A stretch of DNA of 36,686 nucleotides from Deltaproteobacteria bacterium (GTDB lineage: Bacteria > Desulfobacterota > Binatia > UBA9968). The notes below the pieces were generated by a model. The model saw only the letters and a list, made by a program, of their open reading frames with translations. It was not told the origin of the DNA and made no database searches. The stretch spans positions 1 through 36,686 of the forward strand of contig JAUYJC010000284.1 of the NCBI GenBank assembly GCA_030688735.1, read 5' to 3'. This document shows, piece after piece, positions 1 through 7,398 of this stretch. A program made the position numbers and the translations under genes. Each line of letters starts with the position of its first letter. The stretch's first letter is position 1.

Positions 1-71
1 TCCTGGATCTCTCGGCGACTGACACCGTTGAAGAGCATCGCGTGCTTGTCCAACTCGACAAACGCGCTCAC
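1..71 (-). CDS. Possible 5' end of an unrecognised protein, cut by the window edge
   Basis: From a GTG at 71 the minus strand stays open to the window edge, giving about 23 residues that begin MSAFVELDKHAML. A stop lies in frame about 14 codons upstream of the GTG (near 105), so the start cannot be much further upstream. Only a weak GAGG-like ribosome site precedes the GTG. I do not recognise the family. The open frame is too short to prove coding, and the bases from about 72 to 265 hold nothing else I can support. Confidence 0.22.
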   Translation of the reverse strand, partial: MSAFVELDKHAMLFNGVSRREIQ

Positions 72-265
72 AACCCTTACCTCGTCTCTTCAGGGTTGGC
101 GAGAACACCCACTCCCATGCCCTGGTTCGCCGGCAAAAAACTCGTCATCGAGTTCTCCTAAACCCAACGCGTATCCACGCCCTCCACTGTTAGTTCTTTC
201 CCATTGGCGTGGAAATCGAGGCTAGGAAATTAAGCCGGGAAACAATCCGAAAACCGGCCGCTGCC

Positions 266-670
266 TTACAAGGTATCTTTGAAGCGCTCGGGAGGCGCTA
301 TTAGATCCCCCAGTTTGAAATCGTTCAGCGCGGCGGCAAAGGTTGCGTCGACCAAAAGATTCATTATTTCTTGCTTTGCTGCTTCCGGGGCCAGTCTAAA
401 CGCTGTCCGCAGCGGCTGGATCGCGGCCCGCCAGCGGCTCTCGCTCACGTAGGCACGGCCGAGATAAAAATAAGCCTGAGCGAACTCCGGATCGTCGCGG
501 GTCGCCGCCTCGAAATGGGGGATAGACGCGGAGAATCGTCCCTGATTAAAAAGCGCCAGGCCCCTTTCGAAACTATCCTCTCCCCGAAAATGGCCAACCG
601 TGGCACAACCGCTCGCGATCGTCAAAACGAAGGCGAGGTAAATCGCAGCTTTTTTAAGCGCCATGGTCAT
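266..670 (-). CDS. TPR-repeat lipoprotein
   Basis: A 134-residue exported lipoprotein of unknown specific role. The first 20 residues form a signal peptide ending in a lipobox (TIASGC), so the mature protein would be acylated on Cys22. Residues about 33-115 contain two to three tetratricopeptide units (a stretch with FERGLALFNQGRF, then AYFYLGRAYVSESRW), a scaffold for protein contacts, as in outer-membrane biogenesis or secretion accessory lipoproteins. A GGGAGG ribosome site sits 3 bases before the ATG at 670 and 9 bases before a second in-frame ATG at 664; the latter spacing is better, so the start may be two codons later. It lies downstream of the grx-bolA pair on the same strand, about 70 bases away. 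No enzymatic motif is visible. Confidence 0.8.
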   Translation of the reverse strand: MTMALKKAAIYLAFVLTIASGCATVGHFRGEDSFERGLALFNQGRFSASIPHFEAATRDDPEFAQAYFYLGRAYVSESRWRAAIQPLRTAFRLAPEAAKQEIMNLLVDATFAAALNDFKLGDLIAPPERFKDTL

Positions 671-739
671 TAACCTCCCCGGTTAAGCCTTAGACGAACG
701 AGCAGGGAGTTTATTTCAAGCGGCGGTCGGAATGAATGA

Positions 740-1063
740 CTATTTGCCGAAGGCGGCCTTCAGTATTGGCTCGAGCTCGCCACGCTCATGAAGCTCGTGC
801 AGGATGTCGCAGCCGCCGACGAACTTGCCATCGATGTAAATCTGCGGAATCGTCGGCCAGTTCGCATAGCGTTTGATCCCGTCCCGAACCCCGGGGTCCG
901 CCAGCACGTCCTCGGTGGCGAAGGGGAAACCGTATGACTTGAGGATTTCAACCGTGTGCGCGGAAAAGCCGCACTGGGGAAAGTCTGCTGTCCCTTTCAT
1001 GAACAGCACCACCTTGTTACTTTTTACCTTCTCATCGATTTGCGCCATCACATCGTCAGCCAT
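740..1063 (-). CDS. grxD: Monothiol glutaredoxin, Grx4 family
   Basis: A 107-residue monothiol glutaredoxin. The signature CGFS active site lies at about residues 32-35 (PQCGFSAHTVEIL), followed by the thioredoxin-fold segments TIPQIYIDGKFVGGCD, which hold the cis-proline and glutathione-binding residues. Proteins of this family bind a glutathione-ligated [2Fe-2S] cluster with BolA partners and take part in iron-sulfur trafficking rather than general disulfide reduction. The gene sits 26 bases downstream of a bolA homologue on the same strand, the classic physical link for this partnership. Length and motifs are complete and nothing is unusual. Confidence 0.95.
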   Translation of the reverse strand: MADDVMAQIDEKVKSNKVVLFMKGTADFPQCGFSAHTVEILKSYGFPFATEDVLADPGVRDGIKRYANWPTIPQIYIDGKFVGGCDILHELHERGELEPILKAAFGK

Positions 1064-1089
1064 AAAAAATACTCCTTCCGATTTTTTAG

Positions 1090-1344
1090 TTAAGCGCCCA
1101 ATTTATCCCATTGCGCCGGGCTATAGGTCTTGAGCGCCAGCGCGTGAATCCTTTGATCTCCCATCGGTTCCTTAAGAGCCTCGTTGACCATCCGGTGTTG
1201 CTCGACCAGCCCTTTGCCTTCGAATGCCGGCGACACGATGATCACCTGCCAGTGATCGCCGCCGCCGGTCAGGTCCTGGGCCTCGACCAACGACACGGGA
1301 AGAGCCTTGGATAACGTTTGTTTGATTTCATCCGGTGTAATCAT
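1090..1344 (-). CDS. bolA: BolA family iron-sulfur partner protein
   Basis: An 84-residue BolA/IbaG-type protein. The beta-hairpin and helix-turn-helix-like core is recognisable (DHWQVIIVSPAFEGKG), with the conserved invariant-histidine region near HRMVNEAL and the terminal HALALKTYSP segment. BolA proteins pair with monothiol glutaredoxins to bridge a [2Fe-2S] cluster, and the grxD-type gene follows directly. The family also acts as a transcription factor in some bacteria, but the pairing here points to iron-sulfur work. A plausible sigma-70 promoter lies right in front of the ATG (separate entry), so bolA is probably the first gene of the bolA-grx unit. Confidence 0.93.
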   Translation of the reverse strand: MITPDEIKQTLSKALPVSLVEAQDLTGGGDHWQVIIVSPAFEGKGLVEQHRMVNEALKEPMGDQRIHALALKTYSPAQWDKLGA

Positions 1345-1350
1345 GCCTGA

Positions 1351-1379
1351 ATCTTATCGAGTCCGCGCAACGCTTGCAA
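1351..1379 (-). promoter_or_regulatory. Candidate sigma-70 promoter for bolA-grx
   Basis: On the minus strand TTGCAA (1379-1374) and TAAGAT (1356-1351) are separated by 17 bases. Transcription would start within a few bases of the bolA ATG at 1344, giving a very short or leaderless transcript. This was found by eye only and is weak. Confidence 0.3.
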
Positions 1380-1392
1380 CTGCCCAAGGGGC

Positions 1393-1466
1393 GGTTCAAG
1401 GTTCAAAGTTTTCGGATTTGGCTTGTCGGATTCCGGCTCCAAACATTGAACACGGAACCTTGAACC
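1393..1466. repeat. Inverted repeat between bolA and the selenoperoxiredoxin gene
   Basis: GGTTCAAGGTTC at 1393-1404 is the exact reverse complement of GAACCTTGAACC at 1455-1466. An inner near-match (GTTCAAAGTT at 1401 and AACATTGAAC at 1443) extends the symmetry. It could form a long hairpin and act as a bidirectional terminator or processing site, or be a REP-like intergenic repeat. Several nearby intergenic stretches carry GTTCAA-type units. Confidence 0.6.
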
Positions 1467-1473
1467 GGCGGCG

Positions 1474-1977
1474 CTAGCCAACCGGGCCTTCGAAATCCCG
1501 GCGAACTTTGCGCATCATCTCGCGCAGGTCCCTTCTCAGGTCGTCGAGCATCGGCCGTCCGACGTACCAGTAGCCGCAGTAGAGATTGTGTATGGTCAAA
1601 TCCGGCAGCAGAGAAAAGGTATAAGGCATCGCCGTGACACCGCGGCTCTTGGAGGTCTCGGTCATATCGAGCAGATTGACGACCTTGCGTTCCGGGTCGC
1701 TCAAGAACGAAAACTTGGCCCCCAGTCCGGTACGAAACGCGTCGTTGACTTCGGGCGGATCGACGCTCACCACCGCGAGCTTGCAATAATTGACGGCTAG
1801 CTCTTCCTGAAGTTCAACGTAATGGCGCAACTGCACCTGGCATTTCGGTCACCAGTAGCCACGGTAGAATGTAAGGATGAATGGAAACTTGCCCACCAGA
1901 TCCGAGAGCTTAACCGGTTGACCGTCCTGATCCGGCAACTCGAAATCGGGAAACGGCTTGCCGATAGTTTGGTTCAT
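1474..1977 (-). CDS. Peroxiredoxin-like selenoprotein with a UxxC active site (Sec43)
   Basis: A 167-residue AhpC/TSA-fold redoxin whose resolving pair is UxxC. The ATG at 1977 (ribosome site AAAGGAGA 11 bases upstream) opens MNQTIGKPFPDFELPDQDG, the normal N-terminus of this family. At codon 43 the frame reads TGA (1851-1849) inside FYRGYW-U-PKCQVQL, exactly where relatives carry FYRGxWCPxC. Reading then continues without a break through SVDPPE, FSFLSDPE and a family-typical C-terminus to the stop at 1474. The family reduces peroxides or acts as a thiol oxidoreductase; selenocysteine at the first position is known in some bacterial peroxiredoxin-like proteins. A short stem with a CAGGU loop follows the UGA. 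If the UGA is taken as stop, the gene is wrongly split and the catalytic residue lost. Confidence 0.88.
1830..1848 (-). promoter_or_regulatory. Candidate SECIS hairpin of the peroxiredoxin-like gene
   Basis: Directly after the UGA (1851-1849) the mRNA can form a small imperfect stem around AAATGC and GCAGTT with a CAGGU loop. Bacterial SECIS elements lie just after the UGA and carry a GU-containing apical loop. The stem is short with one mismatch, so this call rests mainly on position and on the GGU shared with the two grd genes. Confidence 0.35.
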
Positions 1978-2032
1978 GAGTGAGTCTCTCCTTTGATCAT
2001 TGGGTCTTCCAAGATTACAATGAAAGGCTATT

Positions 2033-2178
2033 CACCACAGAGACGCTGGTCGTGAGAAAAAATCCGTTCGAGGTTCGACGGGCTCACCACGAACGGGACT
2101 GCGTAATGTAAAGTCAAGTATTTAGCCGTTCGTCCTGAGCGCGTCGATGGGCTCCGCGACCTCAGCACATCTGTGGTG
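2033..2178. repeat. Repeat-rich intergenic segment with nested inverted repeats
   Basis: CACCACAGA (2033-2041) pairs with TCTGTGGTG (2170-2178), and CCGTTCG (2064-2070) pairs with CGAACGG (2090-2096); a further CCGTTCGTCC copy lies near 2127. No coding frame is supported in 1978-2242. This looks like REP-type intergenic DNA between the redoxin and SDR genes. Confidence 0.45.
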
Positions 2179-2242
2179 CAATTTCCGAGTCCTTGCCCCA
2201 AAATAGCGTTGGCGCGCTTCCTAAGGAATATTACCGGAACGG

Positions 2243-2986
2243 TCATTTGCCCCGCTTCATCCGCTCCCTTGCGTCCAAGGCTTTGCCGGTCACGCCTGCG
2301 GATTCATCGGATGCTAGATACAGAAAGATCGGCATGATCTCCTCCGGCGCGGGCAGACTCAGTGGATCTTCGTCGGGATAAGCTTCCGCGCGCATGGCGG
2401 TTCGCGTGGCGGCGGGATTCACCGAATTCACTCTAATCCCGGAATCCTTCAGCTCATCGGCCAATACCTGGGTGAATCCCTCCAGGCCCGCTTTCGAACA
2501 GGCGTAGGCGCCCCAGCGCGCCTTGCCGGTCCGGCCCACGCCGGAAGAAACGTTGATAATCGAGCCCTGCCGCTGTCGAATCATTACCTGCAACACTTGC
2601 TGGGTTAGCAGAAATACCCCCGTCAGATTGACGCGCACGACTTCTTCCCAATCGGCAATCGGGTAGTCTGCGATCGCGACCCGTGAGCCGAGCAGGCTCG
2701 CGTTGTTCACCAGCACATCGATCCTGCCGTAGAGTTCGACCGCCGCGCCGACGATGCGCTGCGCGTCTTTCGCTTTGCCGATATCGCCGGCCTGGCCGGC
2801 AATTTCTCCGCCGGCGTCCCGAATCTCGTTCACCGTCCGTGCAAGATGGTCTTCGCCACGGGCGCAGATAAAAACCCTGGCGCCCTCCCGCGCATAAGCC
2901 GCTGCAACGGCTTTACCGATGCCGCGGCTACCGCCGGTAATCAACGCGACTTTGCCGGATATTTTTTGCCCTTCTTCGCTTGTCAT
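2243..2986 (-). CDS. Short-chain dehydrogenase/reductase (3-oxoacyl-ACP reductase-like)
   Basis: A 247-residue classical SDR. The NAD(P)-binding TGGSRGIG motif is at about residues 17-24, the structural NNAS near 92, the catalytic Ser in INVSSG, and the YxxxK pair in YACSK. A cofactor-binding NPAATRTAM segment follows. Such enzymes oxidise or reduce alcohol/ketone groups on small molecules or acyl carriers; FabG-like chemistry is the nearest guess but the substrate cannot be told. The last residues (DARERMKRGK) depart from the usual VDGG ending, suggesting a modified or non-FabG function. It is divergent from the CPBP gene at 3028, with about 40 bases between the starts. Confidence 0.88.
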   Translation of the reverse strand: MTSEEGQKISGKVALITGGSRGIGKAVAAAYAREGARVFICARGEDHLARTVNEIRDAGGEIAGQAGDIGKAKDAQRIVGAAVELYGRIDVLVNNASLLGSRVAIADYPIADWEEVVRVNLTGVFLLTQQVLQVMIRQRQGSIINVSSGVGRTGKARWGAYACSKAGLEGFTQVLADELKDSGIRVNSVNPAATRTAMRAEAYPDEDPLSLPAPEEIMPIFLYLASDESAGVTGKALDARERMKRGK

Positions 2987-3027
2987 CCCGCAGATGCTAT
3001 ACCATAGTCCGCAAAGGCATCAAAATC

Positions 3028-3960
3028 GTGAAAAGTTATCAGAGACTTTTTCTATTCGCTCTGGCTGTCTTGGCGATGACCGCCCTACTCAGTCCCTGGG
3101 CGGCTATGACTTGGGAACAGATCACCAGCATGGTTCCGGGGTGGGAGCAGTATCGATATTCCTTCGGAAAAATCTTCAACCGTTTTTTCATGATTTCCGG
3201 CATCGTTCTGTTTTTTTTCTTCCGACGCTTCTTGAGACTCGGTCCCATGGATCGATTGGGACTGAGCCCGCGCGCATTCGCGTGGCGTGACATCGGTCGC
3301 GGCTTCGGCCTCGCCGTCGGATCTATGGCGGGCCTTGCGCTGATCATGTCGTGGTTGGATGTGTTCGAACCCTTCTTCCGGCTTTCCTTGGCCGAGTCGC
3401 TAAAGCGTTGCGCTTCCGCCATGCTCGCGGCCGCGACCGTCGGCTTCCTAGAAGAAATTCTTTTTCGCGGAGTCATCTTCAAGGGCTTGTTCGAAGAACT
3501 GGGACGCGCTCGCGCTTACCTTATCGCCGCTCTCTTTTATTCCGCAATTCACTTTGTCAAACCCGGCGATGCCGCCGCATTAGGCCCGCTCGACGCCTGG
3601 ATCGGGATACGCTATCTGGCCGGCTCATTTCACCCCTTCACGGATCTAACGACGTTGTTTCCGGGGCTCTTGGGACTGTTCTTGATAGGCGCCGTGCTTT
3701 GCTACGCCTTTGAGCGCACCGGGACGCTTTATCTTTCCATCGGTCTCCACGCCGGCTGGATCTTTAGCCTCAAGACGCTTCGCGTTTTCGGCGACTTCAG
3801 GCGCGGCGATCTCGGCTGGATGTTCGGCTCCACCGACCCCAAGATCGTCAGCGGTGTAATCACGTGGCTGGGTATTCTACTGGTCGCCGTCGCCGTCAGT
3901 CGGCTCACGCGCCGGCGCGCGCGGCTATTTCCCGATCCGCCCGTTCGAGCAACGGCTTAA
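3028..3960 (+). CDS. CPBP family intramembrane metalloprotease
   Basis: About 310 residues with several hydrophobic membrane segments. The CPBP (Abi, PF02517) signature is present: EEILFRG with Glu142, Glu143 and Arg147 (EExxxR), then a FYSAIHF segment holding the second motif, and a late LHAGWIF histidine motif. These are intramembrane proteases related to Rce1 that process prenylated or other membrane peptides; roles range from bacteriocin immunity to signalling, and none is indicated here. I start at the GTG at 3028, because the longer TTG start at 2980 would overlap the divergent SDR gene and add a polar segment before the first membrane helix. Its 3' end overlaps the convergent SGNH gene by 56 bases. 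Confidence 0.85.
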   Translation: MKSYQRLFLFALAVLAMTALLSPWAAMTWEQITSMVPGWEQYRYSFGKIFNRFFMISGIVLFFFFRRFLRLGPMDRLGLSPRAFAWRDIGRGFGLAVGSMAGLALIMSWLDVFEPFFRLSLAESLKRCASAMLAAATVGFLEEILFRGVIFKGLFEELGRARAYLIAALFYSAIHFVKPGDAAALGPLDAWIGIRYLAGSFHPFTDLTTLFPGLLGLFLIGAVLCYAFERTGTLYLSIGLHAGWIFSLKTLRVFGDFRRGDLGWMFGSTDPKIVSGVITWLGILLVAVAVSRLTRRRARLFPDPPVRATA

Positions 3961-4558
3961 CTTTTACCGCGACGCGCTCGGCGATCAGTTTATAGCCGGC
4001 GCCGTTGGGATGAATCGGGTCGCTTCGCAGTTTTGCGTCCGTGAGAATTCCTTTGGTGACCTGAGGCACCATGAGGGCGCCGAATTTTTCCGCGAGCTCT
4101 TCCATCAGCGAGCCGTATTCATCGGTAAAAAGACCGAGTTTCATACCGGCGATCACCACCATCGCGCCGCGCTCTTGGATCCTGCGGATGATCTCTTCCA
4201 TGTTTTTCTTGGTTTCCCCGATGGGAAACTGGCGCAGGAAATCATTGCCGCCCAACAGCACGATCACCAGGCGGGGGCTTCGCTCCAACACCTCGCCCGA
4301 GAGGCGACCCAGCGCCGCAGCGGTGGTATCGCCGCTCCGGCCGGCGTTGACGACAGGAGCGCCGATGAGCCGGGCCAATACGGATGGGTAGTCCTCGCCC
4401 GGACCGGCGCCGACTCCCTCCGTCAGGCTGTCTCCGAAACAGACGATCGTTTGCCCGGAAGAATTGCGATTGCGAACGGAATCGAAGCCGTCGCGTCCGC
4501 AAGCGACTAAGAGCAGTAAAGCCGGCCCCAGGGCGCAAGCTAGGAGCGACCGAATCAA
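3905..4558 (-). CDS. SGNH/GDSL-type lipase-esterase lipoprotein (TesA-like)
   Basis: About 217 residues. An N-terminal hydrophobic stretch ends in a lipobox (LLVAC), so the enzyme is probably an exported lipoprotein. All SGNH blocks are visible: block I FGDSLTEG with the nucleophile Ser, block II Gly in NAGRSGDTT, block III GGND, and block V DPIHPNGAGY with the catalytic Asp and His. TesA-like relatives hydrolyse thioesters, aryl esters or lysophospholipids. The likely start is the TTG at 4558: it overlaps the stop of the upstream ABC ATPase gene as TTGA and has GGGAGA just before it, implying translational coupling. A longer frame to 4579 is less likely. The gene is the last of the ferric-type transporter operon, and its 3' end runs into the convergent CPBP gene. 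Confidence 0.85.
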   Translation of the reverse strand: MIRSLLACALGPALLLLVACGRDGFDSVRNRNSSGQTIVCFGDSLTEGVGAGPGEDYPSVLARLIGAPVVNAGRSGDTTAAALGRLSGEVLERSPRLVIVLLGGNDFLRQFPIGETKKNMEEIIRRIQERGAMVVIAGMKLGLFTDEYGSLMEELAEKFGALMVPQVTKGILTDAKLRSDPIHPNGAGYKLIAERVAVKVKPLLERADREIAARAGA

Positions 4559-5646
4559 CCTTCTCCCACCACGACACAATGGTCGCGGTGCGCCAGGGCG
4601 AATACTTTCTGTCCTTTTTCGTATTGGCGTGACGGCGACGCCACCACGCGCAGGGTCATGGGGTGCGGCGGCATTTCGAGGAGGTAGTCGACGGCGTCAC
4701 CGAAATAAATGCGGCGCTGAACCACTGCGGGAAAAAGATTGTAGCCTTTCTCCGCCATGGCGCGCGCTTCGGAATCGTCTGCAGTCAATAAGATATTGTG
4801 TGGGCGCACGCAGACGCAGATTTGACCGTCGCCGGCGGCGGGTGCGCCTTGGGCAACGGTCACACCCAGCCCATCGGCCAACGACACCCGGTTTTCCTTT
4901 TCCATGCGACCGACCAAGATATTAGTCTTGCCGATAAACTCGGCGACGAAGCGGGTCTTGGGTTGATCGAAAATTTCCTTGGGACTGCCAACTTGGACAA
5001 TCCTTCCCTTGTTCATAACCACGATACGGTCCGAAGTGACCATGGCCTCCGCCTGATCATGGGTCACATAGATGGTCGTGATGCGAAATTCCTCGTGGAG
5101 CCGGCGAATCTCGAAGCGCATTTCCTCGCGCAGATTGGCATCGAGATTACTCAGGGGCTCGTCGAGCAGCAGGATCTTAGGCTCCACGACCAAGGCGCGC
5201 GCCAGAGCCACCCGCTGCTGCTGGCCGCCGGAAAGCTCATTGGGATAGCGCTCTCTCAAAGTTTCCAGATGAACCAGGCGCAACAAGCGCTCCACTTTCT
5301 GCTCGATTTCGGTTTTCGCGAGCTTTTTAAATTTCAGGCCATAAGCAACATTTTGTCCCACCGTCATGTGCGGCCAGACCGCGTAGCTTTGGAAAATCAT
5401 CGACATATTCCGGCGCTCGGGAGGGATTAAAACAGACGGGGACGAAATGATCTCATTGTCAACCTTGATTTCTCCTCCGTCCGGCTGCAGAAAGCCGGCC
5501 ACTAGACGCAGCGTCGTCGTCTTGCCGCAGCCCGATGGCCCGAGCAGCGACACCAGCTCGCCGTCTGCGATATCCAGGCGCAGATTGTCCACGGCGGCGG
5601 TGCCGGTGAATTCTTTCGTCAGACCTTGGAGCGATACGGTTGCCAT
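4555..5646 (-). CDS. ABC transporter ATP-binding protein, ferric/polyamine (FbpC/PotA) type
   Basis: A 363-residue importer ATPase. Walker A is GPSGCGKT at residues 36-43, the Q-loop is in FQSYAVWPHMT near 88-98, the signature is LSGGQQQR near 138, Walker B is ILLLDEP near 158, and the switch histidine is in YVTHDQ. The C-terminal third is a TOBE-type domain (CVRPHNILL). It energises the two-domain permease encoded directly upstream (3 bases between the genes) with the binding protein beyond. The family name suggests ferric iron, but proteins of this class also move other anions and small organics, and the MmgE/PrpD genes in the same operon suggest an organic acid is possible. Confidence 0.93.
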   Translation of the reverse strand: MATVSLQGLTKEFTGTAAVDNLRLDIADGELVSLLGPSGCGKTTTLRLVAGFLQPDGGEIKVDNEIISSPSVLIPPERRNMSMIFQSYAVWPHMTVGQNVAYGLKFKKLAKTEIEQKVERLLRLVHLETLRERYPNELSGGQQQRVALARALVVEPKILLLDEPLSNLDANLREEMRFEIRRLHEEFRITTIYVTHDQAEAMVTSDRIVVMNKGRIVQVGSPKEIFDQPKTRFVAEFIGKTNILVGRMEKENRVSLADGLGVTVAQGAPAAGDGQICVCVRPHNILLTADDSEARAMAEKGYNLFPAVVQRRIYFGDAVDYLLEMPPHPMTLRVVASPSRQYEKGQKVFALAHRDHCVVVGEG

Positions 5647-5649
5647 GGA

Positions 5650-7377
5650 CTATTCTCGCGTCGCGACCACGTCCCGGCCCACAAGCCAGTGCACCGCCAG
5701 GATGACCGCAAAGGACACCAGCAGCAATAGAATCCCTAAAACCGAGATGACCCCCACCTGCCCCTCCTCTTTGAGATCGAAAATCACCACGGAGACCACT
5801 TTAGACGTGGGCGCAAAAAGCAATATCGAAGCGCTCAGCTCACGGATCACGCCGATGAAGATAAACGACCAGGCGGCGATCAGTCCGGACCGGGCAAGGG
5901 GCACAGTGACATCCTTGAGGGTGGTCAGCCGGTTGGCACCGATGATTCGGCTCGCATCCTCGAGCTCCGGATGGATGCTCTTGAAGGTGGACTCCGCCTG
6001 GGAAAAACCAATGGGCATTTCTTTCGTCAAGTAAGCGACGAAGAGAATCCAGACCGTGCCGTAAAGAACCAGCGGGGGGCGAGTGTAAACGATGAAGAGG
6101 CCAACGGCCAGAACGATACCCGGAATAACCAGTGGCGCCAGAGCGAAAAACGTCAGATAGCGCGCGCCGCGAAACAGATTGCGGTTGGTAATGTAGGCGA
6201 TCAGGGTCGCGATCAGAGTCCCCACCGTGGCGGTGAGAATTCCCAATTTGAAAGTGTTGTAGATCGCGCGCTGGGTGTCGCCGTACTGAAAGAAGGCGAA
6301 AGAAAAGTTATTCAGGGTGAAATTATCCCATGTCAGGGGAACCGCCCACGCCTTGGAGAGCGCCGCTTTCAATAAAATCCAATAGGGCAGGAACACGGAT
6401 AGAGAGAGAATGGCAAACACCAAAAGAAGCACAGGCACGCTCGCCCAGCCTAGTTTGACCAACCTCTTCTGCCCGCCCTTGCCACCGACGGTGCTGTATC
6501 CCCGGCGCCCCAAAATTTTCTTTTGCAGGGCGATCAAACCCATCGTCGCCAGCAGCAGCGGGACCGAGAAGGCCGCCGCCAGGTCCAAGCGCGGCGGATA
6601 CTGAAACAGCGCCCAGATCTGTGTGGTGATCGTGTGCAGGCCCGCCGGCAGACCGAGAATGGCCGGGGCGCCGAACAATGACAGTGAATGAAGAAACGCC
6701 AGAATAAATCCGCCGATCAGCGCCGGCAACGCGAGCGGCAGCGTGATCGTGGCGGCGATGCGCCACTTGTTGGCGCCGAGAATCTCCGCGGCGTCTTCGA
6801 GGTCCGACGAGATCAGCTCGCACACGTTGGCGATCATGGAAAAGACGTAAGGAAAACTATAGAGGGCCATGACGAAGATCAGCCCTCCCATAGTAAAAAT
6901 ATCGAAGAGCGATTCTTCCGAGCCGGTGAGCGCGCGATACCACTTGTTGAGTGCCCCCGCGTTGGGTCCCGCCAGCAGCGTCCAGGCAAAGGCGCCGAGA
7001 AAAGGCGGCGTGACGAACGATGCCATCACCAGCGCTCGAATGGTTTTCTTCCACGGCAAATCGGTCCGCGTCACCAGCCAGCCCAAAAGCGCGCCGATGG
7101 CTACGGCGATGACGCCGACCCAGAAGGAAATGATGAGCGTGTTCCAGATCGCTTTGAGGAACGCTTCTTCGGTGAAAACCTCGGCGTAGCGATAGAGGCT
7201 CAGCCCTTTCTCGTCCCAAAGGCTGGCGCGAAAGATGGCGCCCAGAGGGAGCACCATCAGAAATACTAAAAGCAGGGCCGCGCCGATCCAAACAGGAAGG
7301 GTTACGTCCCAACCCTTGAGACCGGGCCAGCCTGCTCCCCGTACTCCGCCGATGGATTCCGCTCCAGGCGCCGACAT
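5650..7377 (-). CDS. ABC transporter permease with two fused membrane domains (FbpB type)
   Basis: A 575-residue inner-membrane protein with about twelve hydrophobic segments. Two binding-protein-dependent transport domains lie in tandem, each with the cytoplasmic EAA coupling loop: DAAEILGANKWR near residue 193 and DASRIIGANRLT near 480. Such fused permeases serve FbpABC-like importers in which one polypeptide replaces a heterodimer. It sits between the ATPase gene (3 bases downstream) and the binding-protein gene (about 20 bases upstream), so all three form one importer. Length and motif order are normal for the family. Confidence 0.93.
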   Translation of the reverse strand: MSAPGAESIGGVRGAGWPGLKGWDVTLPVWIGAALLLVFLMVLPLGAIFRASLWDEKGLSLYRYAEVFTEEAFLKAIWNTLIISFWVGVIAVAIGALLGWLVTRTDLPWKKTIRALVMASFVTPPFLGAFAWTLLAGPNAGALNKWYRALTGSEESLFDIFTMGGLIFVMALYSFPYVFSMIANVCELISSDLEDAAEILGANKWRIAATITLPLALPALIGGFILAFLHSLSLFGAPAILGLPAGLHTITTQIWALFQYPPRLDLAAAFSVPLLLATMGLIALQKKILGRRGYSTVGGKGGQKRLVKLGWASVPVLLLVFAILSLSVFLPYWILLKAALSKAWAVPLTWDNFTLNNFSFAFFQYGDTQRAIYNTFKLGILTATVGTLIATLIAYITNRNLFRGARYLTFFALAPLVIPGIVLAVGLFIVYTRPPLVLYGTVWILFVAYLTKEMPIGFSQAESTFKSIHPELEDASRIIGANRLTTLKDVTVPLARSGLIAAWSFIFIGVIRELSASILLFAPTSKVVSVVIFDLKEEGQVGVISVLGILLLLVSFAVILAVHWLVGRDVVATRE

Positions 7378-7398
7378 GAGAGTTATATCAGGCTTCGC

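Noticed and set aside
1403-1786. A 127-residue minus-strand frame overlapping the peroxiredoxin-like gene
   Set aside because: It is an out-of-frame shadow with no family features; the peroxiredoxin frame explains the region.
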